From Flavobacteriaceae bacterium (GTDB taxonomy: Bacteria > Bacteroidota > Bacteroidia > Flavobacteriales > Flavobacteriaceae), in NCBI GenBank assembly GCA_014763515.1, contig JACXVH010000036.1:1-10754 (forward strand): a stretch of DNA of 10,754 nt. The letters run 5' to 3'. This document shows positions 1 to 6,357 of the stretch, one piece after another. The number at the start of each line of letters is the position of its first letter. Within the stretch, counting starts at the first letter, position 1. The notes beneath the pieces are model-generated. The model was given only the letters and a program-made list of their open reading frames with translations, did not search any database and had not been told where the DNA came from. A program made the translations under genes and the position numbers.

Positions 1-195
1 TGCATCATAATTTAATTTATCATGATTTTCAGAAATATAAGACAAACCAGTTTCGGCTTGAATAATAGTTTTACCAACAGAAAACGCCATCATCGATTTA
101 CCAGGGCGGTTCGAATTAATGTCGTCTGTAAATTGGGCGTTGATGAGCTGAATGCCAAATAAAGACGCAATTAATAAGCTTTTTGTGAACTTCAT
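1..195 (-). CDS. Secreted protein, probable outer-membrane transporter of the Phenol_MetA_deg type (partial, N-terminus only)
   Basis: The reverse strand from the ATG at 195 stays open for 65 codons to the left edge, so only the N-terminus is present. Residues 1-20 form a signal peptide: MKFTK, then a hydrophobic stretch ending in INA before QFTDD. The mature start has the pattern (D)DINSNRPG ... FSVGK.IIQAETG. This resembles Bacteroidota proteins assigned to the putative MetA-pathway-of-phenol-degradation family (PF13557), which are predicted outer-membrane beta-barrels often simply named transporter. That assignment is from memory of the family; the barrel itself lies outside the window. 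The family name does not imply phenol metabolism here. A TATTTTTG promoter-like element lies 17 bases upstream of the start. The gene diverges from the DUF4834 gene at 305. The coding call is firm and the family call moderate. Confidence 0.75.
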   Translation of the reverse strand, partial: MKFTKSLLIASLFGIQLINAQFTDDINSNRPGKSMMAFSVGKTIIQAETGLSYISENHDKLNYDA

Positions 196-212
196 ACTTT
201 TAATTTTATTTT

Positions 213-220
213 CAAAAATA
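213..220 (-). promoter_or_regulatory. Predicted -7 promoter element (TATTTTTG) for the secreted protein gene at 195
   Basis: On the reverse strand this reads TATTTTTG, an exact fit to the Bacteroidota -7 consensus TAnnTTTG, 17 bases before the ATG. The nearest -33-like TTG (plus-strand CAA at 247-249) is 26 bases away, longer than the usual spacer, so the -33 part is weak. Confidence 0.45.
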
Positions 221-276
221 ATGTTTTTTATCATAATTTTAAGAAACAATTTTATGGAATTAGCTTCTAATAATGG

Positions 277-284
277 TATATTTG
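277..284 (+). promoter_or_regulatory. Predicted -7 promoter element (TATATTTG) for the DUF4834 gene
   Basis: TATATTTG matches the Bacteroidota consensus TAnnTTTG exactly and lies 20 bases before the ATG at 305. No clear TTG -33 box is found at the expected spacing, where the sequence reads TTTATGG. Together with the element at 213-220 it makes 196-304 a divergent promoter region. Confidence 0.5.
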
Positions 285-304
285 AATTTTAAATTAGATG
301 TAAA

Positions 305-574
305 ATGGAGACTGCTTCAGTATTAGGTTTTCTTAGAACCTTGTTATACATTATTTTATTTTACTATTTCTTTAAGTTCTTAGTTAGACTTTTTGCTCCA
401 ATTTTAGTGCAAAAAACAGCACAAAAGGTTCAAGAAAAGATGGAAGAACAAATGAGAAGACAGCAAGAAGCTTATAATAATCAACAATATAACCAACAAA
501 AATCAGCTCAAAAAGAAATGCCAAAAGAGAAGAAAAAAGTTGGTGAATATGTAGATTTTGAAGAAATTGAATAA
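305..574 (+). CDS. DUF4834 family small membrane protein
   Basis: An 89-residue protein with one N-terminal hydrophobic helix (about residues 7-33, rich in Leu, Phe and Tyr). A charged, Gln-rich stretch follows (about 37-72, with QKVQEKMEEQMRRQQEAY) that should form a helix or coiled coil. The tail is acidic and conserved-looking: VGEYVDFEEIE. The METAS start, the LFAP motif at the end of the helix and the GEYVD.EEI tail match what I know of DUF4834 proteins in Flavobacteriaceae. Their function is unknown. The predicted topology is a single membrane anchor with a soluble C-terminal tail. The start is supported by a TATATTTG promoter element 20 bases upstream. The gene is followed 23 bases later by a strong terminator hairpin, so it is probably its own transcription unit, although YfhO begins only 83 bases downstream on the same strand. 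Confidence 0.85.
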   Translation: METASVLGFLRTLLYIILFYYFFKFLVRLFAPILVQKTAQKVQEKMEEQMRRQQEAYNNQQYNQQKSAQKEMPKEKKKVGEYVDFEEIE

Positions 575-597
575 TTATTAATTCACAAATTTGCCCT

Positions 598-629
598 AAA
601 GGATATTGGTTTACCAATATCCTTTTTTT
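598..629 (+). terminator. Rho-independent-type terminator after the DUF4834 gene
   Basis: A perfect 12-bp stem, AAAGGATATTGG / CCAATATCCTTT (598-609 with 614-625), has a TTTA loop and runs directly into a T tract to 629. It ends the DUF4834 unit and leaves only 28 bases before the YfhO start. Confidence 0.85.
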
Positions 630-657
630 AATTACCTTAGCAACCAAATTATTTTTT

Positions 658-3171
658 ATGCAAAAGTTAAAATCTTTTTGGCCTCATGGCTTAGCTGTAA
701 TTGGTTTTGTAATTGTAGCCTTAATTTATTTTTATCCCGTTTTAGAAGGAAAAGTAATATTTCAATCGGATATTGCACAATATACCGGAATGGCAAAAGA
801 ACAAAACGATTTTCGTGCAGAAAATAATGAAGAACCGTATTGGACGAATAGTGCATTTGGCGGAATGCCAACTTATCAATTAGGAGCGCAATATCCTCAT
901 AATTATGTTAAAAAGGTAGATTCTTTATTACGTTTTTTACCACGTCCTGCAGATTATTTGTTTTTATATTTCTTAGGATTTTATATTTTATTAATGGTGT
1001 TAAAAATTGATCCTTTAAAAGCCTTTTTTGGAGCTTTAGCTTTTGGTTTTTCAACATATCTAGTTATAATACTTGGTGTAGGACATAACGCAAAAGCACA
1101 TGCAATTGCTTATTTTCCAATGGTTTTAGCTGGAGTTTTATTAGTTTTTCAAAAACGATATTGGTCAGGCGGAATTTTAACTATGTTGGCAGCAGCATTA
1201 GAAATTCAAGCCAATCACTTTCAAATGACTTATTATTTATTAATTCTACTTTTAATTGTTGGTGTTTATTACATCGTACAATTAGTAAAAGAAAAAGCTT
1301 TTAATGATTTAGCAAAGATATTAGGTGTTTTTGCAGTGGCAGGAATTTTAGCAATTGGTGCCAATGCTACAAATTTAATGGCAACTTCAGAATATACTGA
1401 TTATAGTATAAGAGGTAAAAGTGAATTGACTTTTAATCCAGATGGAACCCAAAATGATACTAAAACCTCTATGAAGTATGATTATATTACAGAATATAGT
1501 TATGGAATAGGGGAAAGTTTAAACTTAATAGCACCAAGATTGTACGGTGGTGGTCATGGCGAAACTTTAACTGAAGATTCTGAAGTTTATAAATATTTAT
1601 TAGGTTATGGAGCATCTCCTTACGAAGCACTACAAACAACACAAGAATATGGAAGAACGTATTGGGGAGATCAACCTATTGTTGAAGCTCCAGCTTATAT
1701 AGGAATAGTAGTGTTTTTCTTGGCAATGTTAGCATTGTTTATAGATAATAGAAAAGTAAAATATGTTTTTGTTGCTGGAATTTTAATTTCTTTATTCTTG
1801 TCGTGGGGAAAAAACTTTGATTTCTTAACGAAGTTTTTCGTGAATTATGTGCCTTTATATGACAAATTTAGAGCGGTTTCATCGATACAAGTTGTATTAG
1901 AATTGTGTTTCCCTATTTTAGCGATGATGGGATTACAATCTTTTTTTAAAACTTCTCAAGATGAGCGATTAAAAGGATTAAAGAATTCAGTTATTTATAC
2001 AGGCGGACTTCTAGTTGCGTTACTCGTTTTAAAAGGAATGTTTAGTTTTACTGGTGCTATTGATGGAAGATTGTTAGAAGTTTTTCAACAAAGTGGCGAT
2101 AACTCATTTGGAGTTGGTTTTGTTAATGCGTTAAAGCAAGATCGTAAAAACATGTTTACAAACGATTTGTTGAGAGGTTTGTTTTTTGTTTTAGCTGTTG
2201 CGGGAGCTTTATTTTTATATACTAAAGAAAAATTATCGTCAACAATTGCAGTTGTAGTTGTGGGATTATTAATGGTATCCGATTTGTTTACAATTGACAA
2301 AAAATATGTAGCGCAAGATAAGTTTGTAGAGGCTTATAGAATGCAAACTCCTTTTCAGCAAACAGAAGCCGATAAAGAAATTTTAAGCGATAACTCAATT
2401 TTTAGAGTATATGAAGTTCAAGGAAGATTACAAGGAAGAACCTCATATTTTCATAAATCTGTTGGTGGATACAGTGCTGTTAGACCGAGAAGAATGGATG
2501 AATTGTTTAATTATGAAGTAGAAAATAAGTTTGATGAATTGTTTAATTCAGTAGATTTAGAAACGGGCAATTTAAACAAAAGTAATGCTGTTTTAGATTT
2601 ATTAAATGTAAAATATTTAATTTTTCCAGGTAGAGAACAAGATATTGTAATAAAAAATCCTTCGGCTAACGGAAATGCTTGGTTTGTAGAAAAAGTGAAA
2701 GTAGTTAATTCTGCAGATGAAGAAATGAAAGCTTTAGATAAACTAGACACAAAGAATGAAGCAACTATTTTTCAGATAATGAATAGTGTTAAAGAAAATA
2801 GTTTAACATCTTATTCTAAGCATTTTTTTAGAAATCAAGAATATAAAAAAGATTCATTAGCTTCAATTCAATTAGAAGTATATAAACCAAATTATTTAAA
2901 ATATATATCTAATAATTCAAATGAAGGTTTTGCAGTGTTTTCTGAAATGTATTATAAAAATGGATGGAAAGCGACTATTGATGGGAAAGAAACTCCAATT
3001 TACAATGTAAATTATGTATTGCGAGGTTTACAAATTCCTGCAGGAAAACATACGATTGAATTCAAATTTGAACCAGAAGTTGTTGCAACAGGAAGTAAAA
3101 TTGCTTTAGGAAGTTCGATTTTGATGGTTTTATTAATTGGTTTCGGAATTTATAAAATTAAAGAAGATTAA
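658..3171 (+). CDS. YfhO family polytopic membrane protein (putative GT-C-like glycosylation protein)
   Basis: An 837-residue integral membrane protein. The first helix is at about 11-30, followed by an extracytoplasmic loop with FQSDIAQYTGM (Asp38) and WTNSAFGGMPTY (62-73). Many hydrophobic helices follow (about 99-115, 121-140, 150-165, 190-210 and further ones to about 560). A large soluble C-terminal region follows, containing YYKNGWKATIDG and IPAGKHTIEFKFEP, and a last helix at about 813-832 precedes the basic tail KIKED. This layout and the C-terminal GW.A.IDG / PAGKH signature fit bacterial YfhO (PF09586). In Firmicutes, YfhO-type proteins work with a membrane glycosyltransferase to glycosylate lipoteichoic acid, acting outside the membrane on a lipid-linked sugar. 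Bacteroidota lack teichoic acids, so the acceptor here is unknown. The glycosyltransferase 50 bp downstream supports a surface-glycan role. Family is certain; substrate is inference. Confidence 0.9.
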   Translation: MQKLKSFWPHGLAVIGFVIVALIYFYPVLEGKVIFQSDIAQYTGMAKEQNDFRAENNEEPYWTNSAFGGMPTYQLGAQYPHNYVKKVDSLLRFLPRPADYLFLYFLGFYILLMVLKIDPLKAFFGALAFGFSTYLVIILGVGHNAKAHAIAYFPMVLAGVLLVFQKRYWSGGILTMLAAALEIQANHFQMTYYLLILLLIVGVYYIVQLVKEKAFNDLAKILGVFAVAGILAIGANATNLMATSEYTDYSIRGKSELTFNPDGTQNDTKTSMKYDYITEYSYGIGESLNLIAPRLYGGGHGETLTEDSEVYKYLLGYGASPYEALQTTQEYGRTYWGDQPIVEAPAYIGIVVFFLAMLALFIDNRKVKYVFVAGILISLFLSWGKNFDFLTKFFVNYVPLYDKFRAVSSIQVVLELCFPILAMMGLQSFFKTSQDERLKGLKNSVIYTGGLLVALLVLKGMFSFTGAIDGRLLEVFQQSGDNSFGVGFVNALKQDRKNMFTNDLLRGLFFVLAVAGALFLYTKEKLSSTIAVVVVGLLMVSDLFTIDKKYVAQDKFVEAYRMQTPFQQTEADKEILSDNSIFRVYEVQGRLQGRTSYFHKSVGGYSAVRPRRMDELFNYEVENKFDELFNSVDLETGNLNKSNAVLDLLNVKYLIFPGREQDIVIKNPSANGNAWFVEKVKVVNSADEEMKALDKLDTKNEATIFQIMNSVKENSLTSYSKHFFRNQEYKKDSLASIQLEVYKPNYLKYISNNSNEGFAVFSEMYYKNGWKATIDGKETPIYNVNYVLRGLQIPAGKHTIEFKFEPEVVATGSKIALGSSILMVLLIGFGIYKIKED

Positions 3172-3173
3172 TT

Positions 3174-3200
3174 GTCCTCTCGAAGGGACTTTAGGGGTGT
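3174..3200. repeat. GC-rich intergenic hairpin element between YfhO and glycosyltransferase genes
   Basis: A GC-rich patch in otherwise AT-rich DNA. GTCCT (3174-3178) and GGGAC (3185-3189) can pair, with one G-T wobble, around a CTCGAA loop, followed by TTTAGGGG. It resembles short palindromic intergenic elements of the CCCCTAAA/TTTAGGGG type that I recall as common in flavobacterial genomes. No second copy exists in this window, so its repeat nature is unproven here. It lacks a T tract, so it is unlikely to be a full terminator. Confidence 0.4.
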
Positions 3201-3221
3201 AATTTTTGTAAAATCAAACGC

Positions 3222-4505
3222 TTGGATAAGAAGAAAATACTCATTATTACCTATTACTGGCCGCCAGCTGGAGGTCCAGGAGTGCAACGTTGGTTGAAAT
3301 TTGTTAAGTATTTACCCGATTTTGGAATTGAACCTCATGTATATATTCCAGAAAATCCAACTTATCCTTTAGTTGATGAAAAATTACTTAATGAAGTTTC
3401 AAACAAGGCTATTATTGTAAAACAAAAAATTAGAGAACCTTATGCTTTAGCGGCTGCTTTTTCAAAAGGGAAAGCAAAAAAAATAAGTTCAGGAATAATT
3501 TCTGAAAAGAAAAAGCAATCTTTTTTAGAAAAACTGATGTTGTGGATAAGAGGCAATCTATTTATTCCAGATGCTCGTGTTTTATGGGTAAAACCATCGG
3601 TAAATTATTTGAAGAAATATGTTGTTGAACATCAAATAGAAACCATCATCACTACTGGTCCACCTCATAGTTTGCATTTAATAGGTTTACATTTAAAAAA
3701 AGAAACAAATGTAAATTGGATTACCGATTTTCGTGATCCTTGGACAACAATTGGTTATCACAATAAGTTAAAGTTGAGTAATTGGGCTACAAAAAAACAT
3801 AAGACTTTAGAAAAAAAAGTTTTAAACACTTGTGATGAAGTTATTGTTACCTCGCCAACAACCAAAAAAGAGTTTGAAGCAATTACTTCTAAACCAATTT
3901 CTGTAATTACAAATGGTTACGATGTAGAAAGAGTAGAGAAGAAGCCAATGGATGAAAAATTTTCTTTGGCACATATCGGTTCATTGCTTTCTGAAAGAAA
4001 TCCAAAAGTATTATGGGAAGTTTTAAACGAATTGGTTGATGAGAATAATGATTTTGCTAATTTATTCGAACTAAAACTAATTGGAGCTGTAAGCGAAGAT
4101 GTTCTAAGTTCCATAAAAGATAGCGGACTTGAAAATTTTGTTCATCATTTAGGTTATGTTTCACACGAAGAAGCCTTACAAGAACAAAGATGTTCGCAAG
4201 TATTGTTATTAATTGAAATAAATTCTAAAGAAACAAAATGCATTATTCCAGGAAAAGTTTTTGAGTATATTGTTTCCGATAGACCAATTATAGCAATTGG
4301 ACCTAAAAATGCTGATTTTGCTTCCATAATAAAAGAAACTAATACTGGTAAATTCTTTACCTATGACGATAAAGAACTGATTAAAATCCACATTTTAGAG
4401 CTTTTTAATGCATTTTTAAAAGATGAATTGAAAGTTCATGCCGTTGGACTTCAAAAATACAGTAGAAAGGCTTTAACAAGTGAATTAGCAAGTGTGTTAA
4501 AATAA
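3222..4505 (+). CDS. GT-B fold glycosyltransferase (GT4-like), TTG start
   Basis: A 427-residue cytoplasmic glycosyltransferase. The N-terminal domain opens with KKILIITYYWPPAGGPGVQR (residues 4-23), whose PPAGGPG loop is typical of the acceptor-side Rossmann domain in GT-B enzymes. TDFRDPW lies at 168-174 and the interdomain VITNGYD at 228-234. The C-terminal donor domain has AHIGSL (250-255), a GY[VS] segment at 311-313 and the nucleotide-sugar-binding region PGKVFEYIVSDRPIIAIG (343-360), whose Glu348 is a likely ribose contact. The start must be TTG at 3222: the frame is closed by TAG at 3192, there is no ATG between, and the next in-frame ATG falls near residue 106, after the conserved loop. 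The gene follows YfhO by 50 bp on the same strand and is probably co-transcribed. Donor and acceptor sugars cannot be read from sequence. Confidence 0.88.
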   Translation: MDKKKILIITYYWPPAGGPGVQRWLKFVKYLPDFGIEPHVYIPENPTYPLVDEKLLNEVSNKAIIVKQKIREPYALAAAFSKGKAKKISSGIISEKKKQSFLEKLMLWIRGNLFIPDARVLWVKPSVNYLKKYVVEHQIETIITTGPPHSLHLIGLHLKKETNVNWITDFRDPWTTIGYHNKLKLSNWATKKHKTLEKKVLNTCDEVIVTSPTTKKEFEAITSKPISVITNGYDVERVEKKPMDEKFSLAHIGSLLSERNPKVLWEVLNELVDENNDFANLFELKLIGAVSEDVLSSIKDSGLENFVHHLGYVSHEEALQEQRCSQVLLLIEINSKETKCIIPGKVFEYIVSDRPIIAIGPKNADFASIIKETNTGKFFTYDDKELIKIHILELFNAFLKDELKVHAVGLQKYSRKALTSELASVLK

Positions 4506-4541
4506 AAAATCCTGCTTTGCATTGAGCGCCGCAGGACTTTT
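4505..4541. terminator. Bidirectional terminator between convergent glycosyltransferase and secreted-protein genes
   Basis: TCCTGC (4510-4515) pairs with GCAGGA (4531-4536) around a 15-base loop. In minus-strand RNA the stem extends through a G-U pair and four A-U pairs and ends in a U run, so it serves the gene at 4570-5271 best. In plus-strand RNA an A/C mismatch interrupts the extension, but a short U run still follows. It lies between two genes whose ends face each other. Confidence 0.7.
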
Positions 4542-4569
4542 AACAAACTAACCAACTAATCTATTTACT

Positions 4570-5271
4570 TTATTTTTTACGATCTAAACTTTCTTTTTCA
4601 GTTTTTTTGATTTCCACAACATCGTCATTGCTCATTTTGGCTTTTGTACTATCGGTTCTATAGTAGTAGAAGTCGTTATCATTATATCCATAATCGTCAT
4701 TGTAGTCGTAGTTGTAGTTTCCGTTTGAAGGACTGTAATGGTTTCCTTGTGGGCTATAGTTGTAGCCATAACTAGAACTATTTACATTTCCTACAATGTT
4801 TACAATTCGTCCTCTTCGATCATATACAATTCTTAAACCACCTACTTGTGTTAGCGCAAAACTGTTATATCTCATATAAACGGTACCAATTCTTTTTACT
4901 CTACCTACGTTGTCGTAGTTAATGTATACGTTTCCAATACGTCTAACACGTCCCATATAATCATGTTCTACACGAACTCCTACATTTGAATTTCCATAAT
5001 AACCGTATGCGTTTCCTCTTGGAGCACCATAAGTTGTATTTCTTGGTCTTGGAGCAGTAGTAGCAACAGTATTAAAATCAAATTCTCCATTTGGTAATAC
5101 CATAAATTCAATTCCTCTCTCCATGAACACAATTGGTTCAGCGTAACGGTAATCTACTGGAGGATACATTCCTCTTTCCACATCATCAAAAACCTTTTCT
5201 GCTGATGCTTTAGCAATACTTGTTCCAAATAAAAGAACTACTACACTCAATACTAAAGTAATTTTTTTCAT
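4570..5271 (-). CDS. Secreted protein with YD-like repeats and Tyr/Asn-rich tail, function unknown
   Basis: A 233-residue protein with a clear signal peptide: MKKITLVLSV, a hydrophobic core, and cleavage probably after ASA at residue 24. The mature N-terminal part contains GIEFMVLPNGEFDFNT (53-68). Residues 100-163 hold three copies of a short unit: VEHDYMGRVRRIGNVY, INYDNVGRVKRIGTVY and IVYDRRGRIVNIVGNV. The consensus is (V/I)xYDxxGR(V/I)xxIGxV, reminiscent of YD/RHS-type beta-hairpin repeats but far shorter than any RHS protein. Residues 165-205 are low complexity and rich in Tyr, Asn, Asp, Ser and Gly. The C-terminus is charged (VVEIKKTEKESLDRKK). I recognise it as a type of hypothetical protein seen in Flavobacterium but know no function. 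It is probably periplasmic or at the envelope. It has its own terminator and appears monocistronic. Confidence 0.8.
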   Translation of the reverse strand: MKKITLVLSVVVLLFGTSIAKASAEKVFDDVERGMYPPVDYRYAEPIVFMERGIEFMVLPNGEFDFNTVATTAPRPRNTTYGAPRGNAYGYYGNSNVGVRVEHDYMGRVRRIGNVYINYDNVGRVKRIGTVYMRYNSFALTQVGGLRIVYDRRGRIVNIVGNVNSSSYGYNYSPQGNHYSPSNGNYNYDYNDDYGYNDNDFYYYRTDSTKAKMSNDDVVEIKKTEKESLDRKK

Positions 5272-5403
5272 AATACATCAATTTAAGGTTAAACATTTAA
5301 ACAACTTTATTTGTTTTGTTGTTTGATTAGGTAATCCCAATTTACGTGCCAAAAATGAATATTGAATAAAATTATATTATAAAGTATTGGTTTTTAGTAA
5401 AAT

Positions 5404-5434
5404 AAAAAAAGAGAAGCACTGCTTCTCTTTTTTT
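5404..5434 (-). terminator. Perfect palindromic terminator after the CCC-motif gene
   Basis: A 14-bp perfect inverted repeat: seven A then GAGAAGC (5404-5417) pairs with GCTTCTC then seven T (5421-5434) around an ACT loop. It reads as hairpin plus U tract on either strand. Only the minus-strand genes ending at 5455 run into it, so it ends the DUF2752/CCC operon and separates it from the secreted-protein gene downstream. Confidence 0.88.
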
Positions 5435-5454
5435 GTAAAAATATTTTTATAAGA

Positions 5455-5787
5455 TTATTTTCCCATCATCTCTCTTATTTTTTCTTGTAATACTTGAGGA
5501 TCTTGAAGTGTTTCCATTCCAAACATTGAAATCAAAGCTATGATATAAACAATATATAATATACTTAATACGATTCCCACGATACAAAGAATGCGACCAA
5601 TTTTTAAATTATTGTAATTGCTGTAAGCAGTTGGATTCTCGTTGTATAGTACTAAATCTTTTTTTGCCAGTACTAAGCCAACAATTCCTGCAATTGCTCC
5701 TACAATTCCGTAGCAACAACATGTAATAATTGAAATAATACCAAGAACAAGAACAGGGGTAGCATTAGGTAGTTTTTGATTTCCCAT
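5455..5787 (-). CDS. CCC-motif membrane protein (DUF4190-like)
   Basis: A 110-residue membrane protein with two hydrophobic segments: about 11-40, a possible re-entrant or double helix carrying Cys-Cys-Cys at 23-25 and Gly-rich turns, and about 64-90. Between them is a polar segment with ENPTAYSNYNNLKIGRIL. The tail has LQDPQVLQEKIREMM. The N-terminal KLPN.T start, the CCCYG motif, the NP..Y..[FY]NN.K.G link and the LQDP tail match the family called CCC motif membrane protein in Flavobacteriia, which resembles DUF4190. The role is unknown. It begins 20 bases after the DUF2752 stop on the same strand, so the two are almost certainly co-transcribed; I recall this adjacency in other flavobacteria. 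A strong terminator follows. Confidence 0.85.
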   Translation of the reverse strand: MGNQKLPNATPVLVLGIISIITCCCYGIVGAIAGIVGLVLAKKDLVLYNENPTAYSNYNNLKIGRILCIVGIVLSILYIVYIIALISMFGMETLQDPQVLQEKIREMMGK

Positions 5788-5807
5788 TTTTTAATATAGT
5801 TTAAAGG

Positions 5808-6086
5808 TTAGTAATTATACATTTTATAAGCGTAAGATAATATCATTATAATTAGATTTATTATAGCAAGTGAAATAACTATACGAGTATAGTTTCTTGA
5901 TTTGTCCACAATGTGAAGAAATAAAAAGAAAAATAAAATGACTAAAGTATAAATAGGAGGATACATTTTAAAAGCTTCTACAAATTCTCCTTTTAAAAGC
6001 AATATTAGAGCTCTTTGCGTACCGCATCCTAAACACTCAATACCAAAAAGTTTTTTGCTCATACAAGGTAACATGTATTCTTCCAT
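5808..6086 (-). CDS. DUF2752 family membrane protein
   Basis: A 92-residue protein with the DUF2752 signature near its N-terminus: LPCMSKKLFGIECLGCGTQRAL (residues 6-27), with Cys18 and Cys21 in a CxxCG motif and an extra Cys8. Two hydrophobic helices follow, at about 45-60 and 68-85, linked by DKSRNYTR. DUF2752 (PF10825) proteins are small membrane proteins of unknown function; the CxxCGxxR motif suggests metal binding or thiol chemistry, but that is inference. The start at 6086 gives MEEYMLPC, which fits the N-terminus I expect for flavobacterial members. The gene is the first of a two-gene operon with the CCC-motif protein and diverges from the small membrane protein gene at 6181. No exact TAnnTTTG element was found for it. 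Confidence 0.87.
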   Translation of the reverse strand: MEEYMLPCMSKKLFGIECLGCGTQRALILLLKGEFVEAFKMYPPIYTLVILFFFLFLHIVDKSRNYTRIVISLAIINLIIMILSYAYKMYNY

Positions 6087-6154
6087 TTTTTATAAAATTG
6101 ATTGAATACAATTTTACAAAAAAATACTTTATTAAAATAATTTTTTTGATTTAG

Positions 6155-6162
6155 TATATTTG
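6155..6162 (+). promoter_or_regulatory. Predicted -7 promoter element (TATATTTG) for the small membrane protein/Smr operon
   Basis: TATATTTG matches TAnnTTTG exactly and lies 18 bases before the ATG at 6181. Its last three bases form the TTG at 6160 that would otherwise be taken as an upstream in-frame start codon. No good -33 TTG is seen at normal spacing. Confidence 0.55.
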
Positions 6163-6180
6163 GAAAAAATATTTTTTAAG

Positions 6181-6357
6181 ATGAAAAATTGGTTATTAAT
6201 AATAGTTTTTTTTGGTTGCGGATTTTATGCTTTATGGGAGCAAAGTAAACTTGAACCAAACAAGTTTTTAATGATTTTTTGCGTAGCAATTTTTATGGTA
6301 GGGTTGTACAGATTGACGAAAAAAATACCCAGTAAAGAGGAAGAAAATGAAGAATAA
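6181..6357 (+). CDS. Small two-helix membrane protein, first gene of the Smr operon
   Basis: A 58-residue protein starting MKNWLLIIVFFGCGFYALWE. It has two hydrophobic segments, about 3-19 and 28-45, joined by QSKLEPNK. The highly charged tail is RLTKKIPSKEEENEE. I chose the ATG at 6181. An in-frame TTG at 6160 would add seven residues, but that TTG is part of a perfect TATATTTG promoter element, so a transcript would start after it. The last 11 bases overlap the start of the Smr-domain gene (6347), which suggests translational coupling. I do not recognise a family; it is a plausible small inner-membrane protein with both termini on the same side. Coding status is supported by the overlap, the conserved-looking amphipathic layout and the promoter. 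Confidence 0.7.
   Translation: MKNWLLIIVFFGCGFYALWEQSKLEPNKFLMIFCVAIFMVGLYRLTKKIPSKEEENEE

Noticed and set aside
384..647. Open frame of 87 codons on the reverse strand across the DUF4834 gene
   Set aside because: It runs antisense through a recognised gene and its terminator. Its predicted product has no coherent domain and there is no promoter element for it.
656..871. Open frames at the YfhO start on both strands (606-827 + and 656-871 -)
   Set aside because: Both are shadows of the YfhO coding sequence. The 606 frame even starts inside the terminator hairpin.
4570..5271. Possible RHS/polymorphic toxin because of YD-like repeats
   Set aside because: The protein is far too small, has no RHS core, no PxxxxDPxGL-type cleavage motif and no toxin domain or adjacent immunity gene.
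5299..5324. AAACAAC...GTTGTTT inverted repeat in the leader of the secreted-protein gene
   Set aside because: Seven AT-rich base pairs with a 12-base loop is expected by chance in this composition, and no ribosome-binding or start sequestration is evident.
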